The notes under the pieces were generated by a model. That model made no database searches. It saw only the letters and a program-made list of their open reading frames with translations, and was not told the DNA's origin. 64,000 nt of DNA from NCBI GenBank assembly GCA_002719315.1, contig PBHD01000001.1, forward strand, positions 212,292 to 276,291, read 5' to 3'. Each line of letters opens with the position of its first letter. The stretch's first letter is position 1. This document shows positions 1 to 10,028 of the stretch, piece by piece. The DNA is from Flavobacteriaceae bacterium (GTDB taxonomy: Bacteria > Bacteroidota > Bacteroidia > Flavobacteriales > Flavobacteriaceae). The position numbers were made by a program, and so were the translations under genes.

Positions 1-1
1 A

Positions 2-376
2 AAAAGAATGTTAAGTTCTATGACTCCTACTATAATTGAAAAAAAAGGAAAAATATTAATGATTTTGGGAACTCCAGGAGGTTCAACAATTATTACTTCA
101 GTTCTACAAACTATTTTAAATGTTTATGAATTCCAAATGAATATTCAAGAAGCAGTAAATGCTCCTAGGTTCCATCATCAGTGGCTCCCTGATGAAATTA
201 GATTGGAGCCTGAAAAATTTGATCATTTAATTCCAAACTTATTAAACAAAGGTTATTTCATTAAACCCGAAAAAGAATTAATAGGGAGAGTAGATGCATT
301 ATATATTGACTCTAAAGGATTAATTCAAGCGGGAGCTGATCCTAGAGGAGATGATTTTGCTTCTTATTTATATTAA
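2..376 (+). CDS. ggt: Gamma-glutamyltransferase, C-terminal fragment (5' end lies outside the window)
   Basis: In-frame from the window edge; 'RMLSSMTPTIIEKKGKILMILGTPGGSTIITSVLQTILN...NAPRFHHQWLPDEI' matches the GGT small-subunit C-terminus. Confidence 0.9.
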   Translation, partial: KRMLSSMTPTIIEKKGKILMILGTPGGSTIITSVLQTILNVYEFQMNIQEAVNAPRFHHQWLPDEIRLEPEKFDHLIPNLLNKGYFIKPEKELIGRVDALYIDSKGLIQAGADPRGDDFASYLY

Positions 377-424
377 TTTAAATTTTCAATTTCATTTAAG
401 TAGCAAATTTTAAGCTTAATATCT

Positions 425-432
425 TAATTTTG
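425..432 (+). promoter_or_regulatory. Putative Bacteroidota -7 element TAATTTTG upstream of uvrA
   Basis: Matches TAnnTTTG 12 nt before ATG 445; the TTG start proposed by the ORF track (430) lies inside this motif. Confidence 0.45.
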
Positions 433-444
433 CAAACTTACTTT

Positions 445-3276
445 ATGAAATCAAAAAACACAATTGAAATAGAAGGTGCTAGAGTTCACAATTTAAAAAA
501 TATAAACTTATCAATTCCAAGGGATAAATTTGTTGTAATTACTGGTTTATCAGGTAGCGGAAAATCTTCACTTGCATTTGACACTATATATTCAGAAAGC
601 CAAAGAAGGTATATGGAAACCTTTTCAGCATATGTACGTCAATTTATAGGAAATATGGAAAGACCAGAAGTTGATAAAATTGAGGGGCTATCACCTGTAA
701 TTGCGATTGAACAAAAAACAACTTCTAAAAATCCAAGATCTACAGTTGGAACAGTTACAGAATTATATGATTTCATTAGACTTTTATATGCCAGATTAGG
801 GGTTGCTTATAGTTCATTTAACAATAAAAAAATGGTTAGCTATACTGAAGACCAAATAATTCAATTAGTTAAAAAAGATTTTGAGTATAAAGAAATTTAT
901 ATTTTATCACCAGTTGTAAAATCCAGAAAAGGTCATTACAGAGAATTGTTTGATTCATTTATAAAAAAAGGCTTTTTAAAATCTAGAATTAACGGAAATA
1001 TTATTGATTTAAAGAAAGGAATGATGTTAGATAGATATAAAAATCATGATATCGAATTATTGATTGATAGAATAATAGTAAAAAATAATAAAGAATCGAT
1101 TTCTAGATTAACAAATTCAATAAAAACAGCTCTTTATAATGGTGAAAATTCTGTTTTAATTATTAACCCTAAAACTAAAAAAGAAAAATATTACAGCAAA
1201 GATCTTGTCTGTCCTGATAGTGGAATTTCTTATAGTAAACCTGAACCCAATACATTTTCATTTAACTCTCCCAAAGGAATGTGCAAAACATGTAAGGGAT
1301 TAGGTGTTCAATATATCATAAATAGAAAAAAAATCATACCAGATTATAATAAATCAATTAAAGATGGTGGTATTATTCCTTTAGGCACCAATAAAAGTTC
1401 ATGGTCATATAAGCAAATTGAAACTATATCAAAGAAATATAACTTCTCACTAAAGGATCCTATTAAAAAAATTAAAACAAAAGCTCTTGATGTGATTTTA
1501 AATGGAGGTGTCGAAAATTTTGATATAGAATCTAAAACACTTGGAATCACAAGAAAATATAATATTAATTATGAGGGAATTGAAAATTTTATAAAAAACA
1601 CCTATGAAAATTCAGAATCTTCCTCTTTAAAAAGATGGGCATCAAGTTTTATGGATCAAATTGAATGTGAAAAATGCAAAGGAAATCGATTACAAAATGA
1701 AGCTCTTCAATTTAAAATTGATAATAAAAATATTTCTCAATTGTCTAAAATGGATCTTTCTCAATTATATTCATGGTTGGATAGTTATTCAAAAAAAATT
1801 TTAGATAATGAAAAATTAATTGGAGAGGAAATTATCAAAGAAATCCTAACGAGAATTAAATTTTTATTAAATGTTGGACTAAGTTATTTAAATTTAAACC
1901 GACCTACTAAATCACTTTCTGGGGGAGAATCTCAAAGAATTAGACTGGCAACACAAATTGGTTCACAATTATTAGGAGTATTATATATTCTCGATGAGCC
2001 TAGTATAGGTTTACATCAAAGAGATAATATTAAATTAATAGATTCATTAAGATCTTTACGTGATATTGGAAATTCAATCATAGTAGTTGAACATGACAAA
2101 GACATTATGCTTAATTCAGATTATTTAATTGACATGGGGCCTTTCGCCGGCAATAATGGTGGTGAAATAATTTCTACCGGCCCCCCTACTCTTCTTAAGA
2201 AAAAAGGAACAATTACAGCTAAATATTTAAACGATACATTAAAAATTAAAATCCCAAATAAAAGAAGAATTGGAAACGGAAAGTTTATTGAACTAAAAGG
2301 ATGTAATGGTAATAATTTAAAAAATCTTAATGTCTTATTTCCACTTGGATTAATGATATGTGTTACAGGGGTTTCAGGAAGTGGCAAATCAACTCTAATA
2401 AATGAAACTTTATACCCTATATTAAATAATAAAATTTTTAATGGTGTAAAAAAACCTTTATCCTATTCAGAAATTACTGGAGTTGAAAATATTGACAAAG
2501 TAATTGAAATTAATCAACAACCAATAGGAAGAACTCCAAGAAGTAATCCAGCAACTTATTGTGGTATATTTAGTGAAATAAGAAACTTGTTGTCAATGAC
2601 ACCTGAGGCTAAAATTAGAGGTTATAAGCCTGGCCGATTTAGTTTTAATGTTGTTGGAGGAAGGTGTGAAACATGTAAAGGTGCAGGTTTAAAAACAATT
2701 GAAATGAATTTTCTTCCTGATGTAAATGTTCAATGTGAGAGTTGTCAAGGCAAAAGATTTAACAGGGAAACTCTAGAAATAAGATACAAAGGAAAATCTA
2801 TTTCTGATATATTGAAAATGACCATTAATGAAGCTTATATTTTTTTCAAATCAATTCCAAAAATCTCAAGAAAATTAAAAACAATAAAAGATGTTGGTCT
2901 TGGTTACATTTCTTTAGGTCAGTCATCTGTTACACTATCAGGTGGAGAAGCACAAAGAATAAAACTTTCAAGTGAACTTTCAAAAAAAGATACTGGCAAT
3001 ACTTTTTATATATTAGATGAACCAACAACAGGGCTTCATTTTGAAGATATTAGAGTCCTTTTAAATGTTTTAAATATCATTTTAGAAAGAGGAAATACTG
3101 TATTAATAATTGAACATAACATTGATGTTATAAAACAGGCTGACTATATTATTGATATTGGATTAGAGGGAGGAGAAAATGGTGGCAAAATCATATGTCA
3201 AGGAACTCCTGAAGAAATAATTAAAAACAAAAAAAGTTACACAGCGCCTTTTTTAATGAAAGAGCTTGTCAAATAA
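445..3276 (+). CDS. uvrA: Excinuclease ABC subunit UvrA
   Basis: Two ABC ATPase halves: GLSGSGKSSLAFDTIYSESQRRYMETFSAYVRQF, LSGGESQRIRLATQIG, GVSGSGKSTLINETL, LSGGEAQRIKL. ATG 445 preferred over TTG 430. Confidence 0.97.
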   Translation: MKSKNTIEIEGARVHNLKNINLSIPRDKFVVITGLSGSGKSSLAFDTIYSESQRRYMETFSAYVRQFIGNMERPEVDKIEGLSPVIAIEQKTTSKNPRSTVGTVTELYDFIRLLYARLGVAYSSFNNKKMVSYTEDQIIQLVKKDFEYKEIYILSPVVKSRKGHYRELFDSFIKKGFLKSRINGNIIDLKKGMMLDRYKNHDIELLIDRIIVKNNKESISRLTNSIKTALYNGENSVLIINPKTKKEKYYSKDLVCPDSGISYSKPEPNTFSFNSPKGMCKTCKGLGVQYIINRKKIIPDYNKSIKDGGIIPLGTNKSSWSYKQIETISKKYNFSLKDPIKKIKTKALDVILNGGVENFDIESKTLGITRKYNINYEGIENFIKNTYENSESSSLKRWASSFMDQIECEKCKGNRLQNEALQFKIDNKNISQLSKMDLSQLYSWLDSYSKKILDNEKLIGEEIIKEILTRIKFLLNVGLSYLNLNRPTKSLSGGESQRIRLATQIGSQLLGVLYILDEPSIGLHQRDNIKLIDSLRSLRDIGNSIIVVEHDKDIMLNSDYLIDMGPFAGNNGGEIISTGPPTLLKKKGTITAKYLNDTLKIKIPNKRRIGNGKFIELKGCNGNNLKNLNVLFPLGLMICVTGVSGSGKSTLINETLYPILNNKIFNGVKKPLSYSEITGVENIDKVIEINQQPIGRTPRSNPATYCGIFSEIRNLLSMTPEAKIRGYKPGRFSFNVVGGRCETCKGAGLKTIEMNFLPDVNVQCESCQGKRFNRETLEIRYKGKSISDILKMTINEAYIFFKSIPKISRKLKTIKDVGLGYISLGQSSVTLSGGEAQRIKLSSELSKKDTGNTFYILDEPTTGLHFEDIRVLLNVLNIILERGNTVLIIEHNIDVIKQADYIIDIGLEGGENGGKIICQGTPEEIIKNKKSYTAPFLMKELVK

Positions 3277-6093
3277 ATGAAAAAACTTTCTAATTTAATA
3301 TTTGCTTTCTTTCTGTTGATCAGTATTTATAATACTTCAGCTCAAGTAGATGTTAGTTACAAAATTAAAGCTAATCTAAATTTGCTAAATGAAACCATAG
3401 ATATTTCACAAATAATCAGGTATAAAAATATAAGAAAAGAACAAACTAATGAGATTTACCTCTATGATTGGTCAAACTCTTATAAAGATACTAAAACTCC
3501 CTTATCAAATAGGTTAGCAGAAGAATATAACAGAAGTTTTTATTTATCTTCAAAAAACAAAAGAGGTTTTACTAAAATAGAGAATATTTCATTCGAAAAT
3601 ATTGATCTTGTATGGTTAAGAGAAAAAAATAAACCTGATATAATTAAGTTGTTTCTTCCTAAATTTATCGATAATAATGAAATAGTTGAAATTCACTTAA
3701 ATTATTCAATTAAACTACCTGACCAAAAATTTACTGGTTTTGGAATTAAGAATAAAAAGTCAATAAATTTAAGATATTGGCATATATCACTAGCTCCATT
3801 TATTAAAGACAAATGGATAATTAATAGCAATCTTGATATAGATGACAACAGTTCATTACCATCAAATTTTATTATAAAATGGAATTATACTAATGAATTA
3901 AGTTTAATAAGCAACCTAGATAAAGTTAGTTCTGAAAACAAAAACAATAACCTTATAGAAGAGTATGAGGGTATAAATCAGGTAAGAGCTCAATTTATAT
4001 TTAACAATGAAAATAAATTCAAATCAAATAAATTAAAAAACGGAAAAGTAATATTAACTGATCTAAATCATAAATTCAATGATTCAAATCAATTAAAAAA
4101 GAGTCAAAAAAAAATTGATTCATTTGTTTCCTCTCTAATAAAACCTTTCCCCCATAACAAGATTTTAGTATTAAAAAAAGACTATGACAAAAATCCATTT
4201 TATGGATTGAATCAACTACCAAAATTTCTTAATGTATATTCTGATAAATTTTATTATGAAATACGATTTTTAAAAGCATATTTAAACAACTACCTAAATG
4301 AAGTATTACATATAAACAAAAGAAAAGATCATTGGATAATAAATGGAATTAACACATATATAATGATGAAATATGTTGAAACCTTCTACCCTAATAAAAA
4401 ACTTTTAGGGGAAATTGCAAACTATTCTTTGTTGAAGCCATTTAAATTATCAAAATTAAATTTTAATGATGGATATGAGTTTTTTTATGAGTTTTCTCAA
4501 AGATCAAATCTTCAACAACCTGATATTCTATCTAAGGATAAGCTAATAAAGTTTAATGAAAAAATTGCTTCTCCATCACATGTGGGTATAGGCCTAAATT
4601 ATATTGAAAAAAATATAGGAGAAAAGAATTTTAATAAATATTTAAAAGAATATATTTCAAAATCAAAAATTAAAAATTTTGAAGAATTTTTTATAAAAAA
4701 AACTAATAAAAAAGCAGAATGGTTTTTTAAAACATACATTAGAGACAGAAAAGCCTATGATTTTAAAATCAAAGACATTGAATTAAACAAAGAAAACATA
4801 TCTTTTAAAATAGAGGAGAAATCAAAAAGATCACTACCAATTAAAATTGCTTTGATTAAAAATGATTCAACTATTTTAAAAAAATGGATTTCTTTTAAAA
4901 ATGACACAATTATTAAATTAAAAAGAATTGAAGCTGATTACATATCTCTTAATTCAGGGATAAATTTTCCTGAATCAAACAAAAAAAATAATTGGAAGTT
5001 TATAAAAAAACCCTCGAGAATTAAACCTTTAAAGTTTAATTTTTTAAAAGATGTTGAAGATCCAAAAAAAAATCAAGTTTTTTACACCCCTATTATAAAT
5101 TTCAATAATAAATATGACGGTATTTCAGTTGGAATGCGATTATTTAATAAGAGAATAAAGTCTCAATCATTTACATTAGATACTTTTCCGGAATATTCAT
5201 TTAACGAAAATACGTTGGTTGGTTCTTTTAGATCAGTTTTTAAATTTTATAACGATTATAATAACAATTATCTAACTCAATTTCAAATTTTTGGGAGTTC
5301 TTATCATTATAATTCCAATTTAAGGTATACTGTATTTGTTCCTAGTTTATCATGGGTTTTTAGAACACCTAATTTAAGATCAAATAAAAGACAGCTTCTA
5401 AATGTATCATGGTATAATGTTCATAGAGAAAAAGATTTGAATATTAAAACAGATCCTGATTATAGTATCTTAAATTTAAGATATGATTTTCATAATAAAG
5501 GGGCTATTAATTATCTTACATTTAGATCAAGTTTAGAATTATCAAAAAATTTTGGAAAAATAATTCTTGAAAATAATTACAGAAAACTATTTCCTAGTGG
5601 TAGACAACTTGAAATTCGGTTTTTTGTTGGAAAATTTCTTTGGTATGACTACTTCAATAAAGACAAATTCTTTGATTTTAATTTGAATAGAGTAACTGAT
5701 TATCTTTTTCAATACAATTACCTTGGTAGATCAGAAAAAACTGGATTTTATAGTCAACAATTTATTCCTGCAGAAGGAGGTTTTAAATCAAAATTTGAAC
5801 AATCTAATGCTAATGATTATATGTTTTCAACAAACCTATATATTGGTATATGGAAATGGATAGAATTATATACTGATTTCGGACTAATCAAAAGTAGAAA
5901 TTTGAAGTTAAAAGGTTATTATGATTCTGGATTTAGAATAAATTTAGTACCTGATTACCTTGAGCTTTATTTTCCTTTAGCTTCATCAAATGGATTTGAA
6001 ATTTCTCAGTTTAAATATAATTCTAAATTAAGATTTAAAATTCTTGTTGAACCTAGGACTCTTACGTCTTTATTTACCAGAAAATGGTTTTAA
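3277..6093 (+). CDS. M1 (gluzincin)-like secreted protein with probable C-terminal outer-membrane beta-barrel; apparently lacks catalytic zinc ligands
   Basis: Signal peptide; central 'NDYLNEVLHINKRKDHWIINGINTYIMMKYVETFYP' resembles the M1 active-site region without HEXXH; Tyr/Phe-rich C-terminal third ending ...FTRKWF. Confidence 0.65.
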   Translation: MKKLSNLIFAFFLLISIYNTSAQVDVSYKIKANLNLLNETIDISQIIRYKNIRKEQTNEIYLYDWSNSYKDTKTPLSNRLAEEYNRSFYLSSKNKRGFTKIENISFENIDLVWLREKNKPDIIKLFLPKFIDNNEIVEIHLNYSIKLPDQKFTGFGIKNKKSINLRYWHISLAPFIKDKWIINSNLDIDDNSSLPSNFIIKWNYTNELSLISNLDKVSSENKNNNLIEEYEGINQVRAQFIFNNENKFKSNKLKNGKVILTDLNHKFNDSNQLKKSQKKIDSFVSSLIKPFPHNKILVLKKDYDKNPFYGLNQLPKFLNVYSDKFYYEIRFLKAYLNNYLNEVLHINKRKDHWIINGINTYIMMKYVETFYPNKKLLGEIANYSLLKPFKLSKLNFNDGYEFFYEFSQRSNLQQPDILSKDKLIKFNEKIASPSHVGIGLNYIEKNIGEKNFNKYLKEYISKSKIKNFEEFFIKKTNKKAEWFFKTYIRDRKAYDFKIKDIELNKENISFKIEEKSKRSLPIKIALIKNDSTILKKWISFKNDTIIKLKRIEADYISLNSGINFPESNKKNNWKFIKKPSRIKPLKFNFLKDVEDPKKNQVFYTPIINFNNKYDGISVGMRLFNKRIKSQSFTLDTFPEYSFNENTLVGSFRSVFKFYNDYNNNYLTQFQIFGSSYHYNSNLRYTVFVPSLSWVFRTPNLRSNKRQLLNVSWYNVHREKDLNIKTDPDYSILNLRYDFHNKGAINYLTFRSSLELSKNFGKIILENNYRKLFPSGRQLEIRFFVGKFLWYDYFNKDKFFDFNLNRVTDYLFQYNYLGRSEKTGFYSQQFIPAEGGFKSKFEQSNANDYMFSTNLYIGIWKWIELYTDFGLIKSRNLKLKGYYDSGFRINLVPDYLELYFPLASSNGFEISQFKYNSKLRFKILVEPRTLTSLFTRKWF

Positions 6094-6141
6094 CAAAAAA
6101 ACTAATTAAAAATCTTCTTATATTACAATTCAAACTATTAA

Positions 6142-8550
6142 ATGAGTCTTATTAAAAAAGAATTAGATAAAAAAATTTCATTTGATGCATTTAAAAAACA
6201 GGTGCTTCAAGATTATAAAATAATAGTTGAAAGCAGGGAATGTGCAATTCTAGGAAGAAGAGAAGTTCTTTCAGGGAAAGGGAATTTTGCCATTTTTGGA
6301 GATGGGAAGGAATTACCCCAAGTTGTTTTAAATCATTTTTTTCAAAACGGGGATTTTAGATCAGGATATTATAGAGACCAAACTATTCTTTTAGCTCAAA
6401 ATAACTTATCTATTAAACAAATTTTCGCAGCTATATATGCTGATCTTGATATAGTTCGTGAACCGATGTCTGGAGGAAGGCAAATGGTTGGCCATTTTGT
6501 TACAAAAAGTAATATAAACAATGAGTTTGTTGATCTAATTAATCAAAAAAATCATGCTGCTGATGTTTCTCCAACAGCATCACAAATGCCTAAGTTAGTT
6601 GGCTTAGCCCAAGCATCAAAAATATATAGAAATCTTTCAACTAAAAATTCTAGTAAATTTTCAAATAATGGAAATGAAATAGCTTGGGGAACTATTGGTA
6701 ATGCAAGTACTAGTGAAGGTGTTTTTTTTGAGGCAATTAATGCAGCTGGTGTTCTGCAAATCCCAATGGTAATAAGCATATGGGATGATGATTATGGAAT
6801 CTCTGTTCACAATAAAGATCAAACAACTAAAGAAAGCATTTCAAAAGTATTAAAAGGTTTTCAAAAAACAGATAGTCAACCTGGTTTAGAAATAATTGAA
6901 GTTAAAGGATGGGATTATACGGCTCTTATTGATGCTTATAGCTACGCTTCAAAACTTGCAAGAAATGATCATATTCCTGTAATGGTCCATGTTACTGAGT
7001 TAACTCAACCTTTGGGGCATTCTTCATCTGGATCACATGAAAGATATAAAACAACAGAAAGGCTAGAATGGGAAAAAAAATATGACTGTAATTTAAAAAT
7101 GAAGGAATGGATTTTATCAAATGGTATAGCAGATCATGATGATCTTGAATTAATTGAAAAAAATGCAAAAATAACAGTAAAAAATGAAAGAATCTCTGCA
7201 TGGAATGAGTATCAAAAACCCATATTAAAACAAAGAGAAATTTTTTATAATTTTTATACTGATTTTATTGATAAAACTAATAATGATATAAATCTACAAT
7301 TAATTAAGAAAGAATTAGTCTCAAATACTGAACCTTGTTATAATGATATAATCTCTTCGGCGAGAAAAAGTCAATATATTTTATCTAAATTTCCAAATAT
7401 TAATTCTGAAAAATTCAAAAAATGGCTTAATAATCTCAAATCAGAGATTGAAGAAAAAGTTTCATCGAATTTATATTCATATAATCTTGATTTTTATAAT
7501 AAAATTGAAATTACGCCATTAGAATATGACGAAAAACCTAAAATCGTTGATGGAAGAATCATAATTAGGGATAATTTTGAAGCTTTACTTAGTAAAAATG
7601 ATGATTTATTAATTTTTGGAGAAGATGTAGGTAAAATTGGCGATGTAAATCAAGGTTTAGAAGGTCTTCAAGAAAAATTTGGAAAAATAAGAATAGCTGA
7701 TACTGGCATAAGAGAAGCTACAATTGTTGGGCAAGGAATAGGTTTAGCTCTCAGAGGGTTCAGACCGATTGCTGAAATTCAATATTTAGATTACATTTTG
7801 TATTGTATTCAAATTTTGAGCGATGATTTAGCCTCATTAAACTATAGAACAAATGCACAGCAAATTGCACCTTTGATAATAAGAACTAGAGGACATAGAC
7901 TAGAAGGAATTTGGCACTCTGGATCTCCAATGGCAGGTATGATTCATTTATTAAGAGGTATTCATATTATAGTTCCTAGAAATATGACGCAAGCAGCTGG
8001 GTTTTATAATTTTTTAATGACAATTCAACAACCAGCTGTTGTAATTGAGCCATTAAACTCCTATAGACTTAAAGAAAAACTCCCAAATAATTTAGGAGAT
8101 TACACGATCAAACCAGGAGAAATTGAAATATTAAAAAAAGGTGAAGATATAACTATAATTTCATATGGCTCAACTCTGAGATTAGTTCAACAAGCTTCGA
8201 AAAAATTATTAAATAATGGAATAAGTGTTGAGGTAATTGATATTCAAACTTTAATTCCTTTTGATACTAATAAAAATATTTTTAAAAGCATTAATAAAAC
8301 CAATAATCTTCTGATAGTAGACGAAGATGTCCCAGGTGGAGCTAGCGCATATATTTTACAGCAATTACTTGAAAAACAAAATATATTTAAACACCTTGAT
8401 AGTAAACCCGTTCTTCTTTCAGCTAAATCTCATAGGCCAGCATACGGTTCTGATGGTGACTATTTTTCTAAACCATCATTTGATGATATCTACGATGCTG
8501 TTTACAACATTATGCATGATCAAAATCCAAATAAATTCCCAAGGATTTAA
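6142..8550 (+). CDS. Thiamine-dependent 2-oxoacid dehydrogenase E1, alpha/beta fusion (branched-chain 2-oxoacid type)
   Basis: N-terminal E1-alpha-like (GNASTSEGVFFEAINAAGVLQIPMVISIWDDDYGISV) and C-terminal transketolase-like E1-beta (FGEDVGKIGDVNQGLEGLQEKFG.RIADTGIREATIVGQGIGLALRGFRPIAEIQYLDYI). Confidence 0.9.
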   Translation: MSLIKKELDKKISFDAFKKQVLQDYKIIVESRECAILGRREVLSGKGNFAIFGDGKELPQVVLNHFFQNGDFRSGYYRDQTILLAQNNLSIKQIFAAIYADLDIVREPMSGGRQMVGHFVTKSNINNEFVDLINQKNHAADVSPTASQMPKLVGLAQASKIYRNLSTKNSSKFSNNGNEIAWGTIGNASTSEGVFFEAINAAGVLQIPMVISIWDDDYGISVHNKDQTTKESISKVLKGFQKTDSQPGLEIIEVKGWDYTALIDAYSYASKLARNDHIPVMVHVTELTQPLGHSSSGSHERYKTTERLEWEKKYDCNLKMKEWILSNGIADHDDLELIEKNAKITVKNERISAWNEYQKPILKQREIFYNFYTDFIDKTNNDINLQLIKKELVSNTEPCYNDIISSARKSQYILSKFPNINSEKFKKWLNNLKSEIEEKVSSNLYSYNLDFYNKIEITPLEYDEKPKIVDGRIIIRDNFEALLSKNDDLLIFGEDVGKIGDVNQGLEGLQEKFGKIRIADTGIREATIVGQGIGLALRGFRPIAEIQYLDYILYCIQILSDDLASLNYRTNAQQIAPLIIRTRGHRLEGIWHSGSPMAGMIHLLRGIHIIVPRNMTQAAGFYNFLMTIQQPAVVIEPLNSYRLKEKLPNNLGDYTIKPGEIEILKKGEDITIISYGSTLRLVQQASKKLLNNGISVEVIDIQTLIPFDTNKNIFKSINKTNNLLIVDEDVPGGASAYILQQLLEKQNIFKHLDSKPVLLSAKSHRPAYGSDGDYFSKPSFDDIYDAVYNIMHDQNPNKFPRI

Positions 8551-9555
8551 TTATAAACTCATTATTTTTAATAAGACTTCTTTTAATAATTCATAATGAT
8601 TAAAACCAGATGAATTTATTCCTTTAATTTTCAGATCTGATTCATAAATTATAGAAAGAGCATCTTCACATTGCTTTATTGAGTAATTATTTGACGCTAT
8701 GGTATATTGTTTAATAAAAAAAGGATTAATACTTAATTTTGAAGGAGCTTCTTTTAATGGATTATTAAAACAATGAAAGATTAATACTTTTTGAAAAAAA
8801 GAATGCATTACCGAAAGCGTCAATACAATTGGATATTTTTTTGAATTATTACTTAAATATCTAATTATGTGAAATGCTTTAGAGAAGTTTTTTAACCCAA
8901 TTTCATTTTGTAACTCAAAATTATTAAAATCTTTGCTAAAACCAATCTGACTTTCTATGATATCAGCAGTAATTTCCTTTTTTTCTTTTATAGCTAATTT
9001 AATTTTATTTAATCCTTTTTCAATAACACTAAGATCTGAACCTACTGAGTCTGCCAAAAATTTCGAATTTGATGGAGAAATAACCAAACTCATTGAATTT
9101 GATAATTCAGAAATAAATTGAGGCAATTGATACTCATATAATTTTTTAAACTCAAGTATTTTCCCATACTTAAAAGCAGATTTATATAGTTTTTTTCTTT
9201 TATCAAAAACTTTGTTCATATAACAAAAAACAATTATTGATCTTTGTGATGAATTTTCAACATATTTAGCTAAGTCATCTAACCCTTTATCTATATATTG
9301 TGCCTCTTTTACAATAATTAAATTATATTTTGATACTAAAGGAAATCTTCTAGCAACCTCTATCAAATTGTTTACAGTTGTTTCTTTTCCATATAAAACA
9401 AAATAATCAAAGTTTTTAGATTCTTCAGTTACAATTTTATCGACTAAAAGCTTTACTAATCTTTTGATAAAAAATTCTTCAGTTCCCGATAATAAGTAAA
9501 ATGAATGGAATACACCTTTTTCTATATCAGAAATTGCTAATTTATAATCATTCAT
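8551..9555 (-). CDS. holA: DNA polymerase III subunit delta
   Basis: N-terminal 'YLLSGTEEFFIKRLVKLLVDKIV' and overall HolA architecture. Confidence 0.85.
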   Translation of the reverse strand: MNDYKLAISDIEKGVFHSFYLLSGTEEFFIKRLVKLLVDKIVTEESKNFDYFVLYGKETTVNNLIEVARRFPLVSKYNLIIVKEAQYIDKGLDDLAKYVENSSQRSIIVFCYMNKVFDKRKKLYKSAFKYGKILEFKKLYEYQLPQFISELSNSMSLVISPSNSKFLADSVGSDLSVIEKGLNKIKLAIKEKKEITADIIESQIGFSKDFNNFELQNEIGLKNFSKAFHIIRYLSNNSKKYPIVLTLSVMHSFFQKVLIFHCFNNPLKEAPSKLSINPFFIKQYTIASNNYSIKQCEDALSIIYESDLKIKGINSSGFNHYELLKEVLLKIMSL

Positions 9556-9566
9556 ATTAAAAAATT

Positions 9567-10028
9567 ATGCAATTTTACCATATGTACAAATTAAATTTTC
9601 CATTATATCAAATCCCTCTCAAAAATAAAGAAAATAAAACGTTGGTATTCGATTCTATAAGAAAAAAATGGCTAAAACTTGTTCCTGAAGAATGGGTTAG
9701 ATTAAATTGTATTGAGTTTTTAATAAATGAAAAAAAAATTTCTAGATCATTAATTTCTGTTGAAAAAGAATTCAAATTAAATAACTTAAAAAAAAGATTT
9801 GATATTGTAGTTTTTAATAAAAAAGGTGAAATTTATTTACTCGTTGAATGTAAAGCTCCAAATGTCAAAATAAGTCAATCTGTTTTTAATCAAATCACTA
9901 AATATAATTTAGTTTTAAAAAGTAAATTTTTAATGATCTCAAATGGAATTAATCATTATTTTTTTTCAATGAATTTTGAAAGTCAAAAAATTGAATTTTT
10001 AAAAGAACTCCCCTATTATGATTTATAA
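9567..10028 (+). CDS. Small protein with type I restriction enzyme R-subunit N-terminal-like (HSDR_N) nuclease domain
   Basis: 'KRFDIVVFNKKGEIYLLVECKAPNVKISQSVFNQITKYN' has D...ECK PD-(D/E)XK-like motifs; no HsdM/HsdS nearby. Confidence 0.75.
   Translation: MQFYHMYKLNFPLYQIPLKNKENKTLVFDSIRKKWLKLVPEEWVRLNCIEFLINEKKISRSLISVEKEFKLNNLKKRFDIVVFNKKGEIYLLVECKAPNVKISQSVFNQITKYNLVLKSKFLMISNGINHYFFSMNFESQKIEFLKELPYYDL

Noticed and set aside
1344-1550. Short minus-strand ORF inside uvrA (similarly 2121-2387, 6552-6779, 6992-7201, 10737-10937, 14515-14709, 15020-15259, 17304-17498, 18621-18803, 19239-19505, 19821-20015, 28849-29076, 29975-30160, 39084-39362, 48312-48524, 55716-56114)
   Set aside because: Antisense to well-supported conserved CDSs with no recognisable domain; shadow ORFs.
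8327-8596. 89-aa plus-strand ORF overlapping the E1 gene end
   Set aside because: Alternative frame of the conserved E1-beta C-terminus running into holA; no family resemblance.
9567-10028. Type I restriction-modification system
   Set aside because: Only an HSDR_N-like domain; no HsdM, HsdS or helicase motor nearby.
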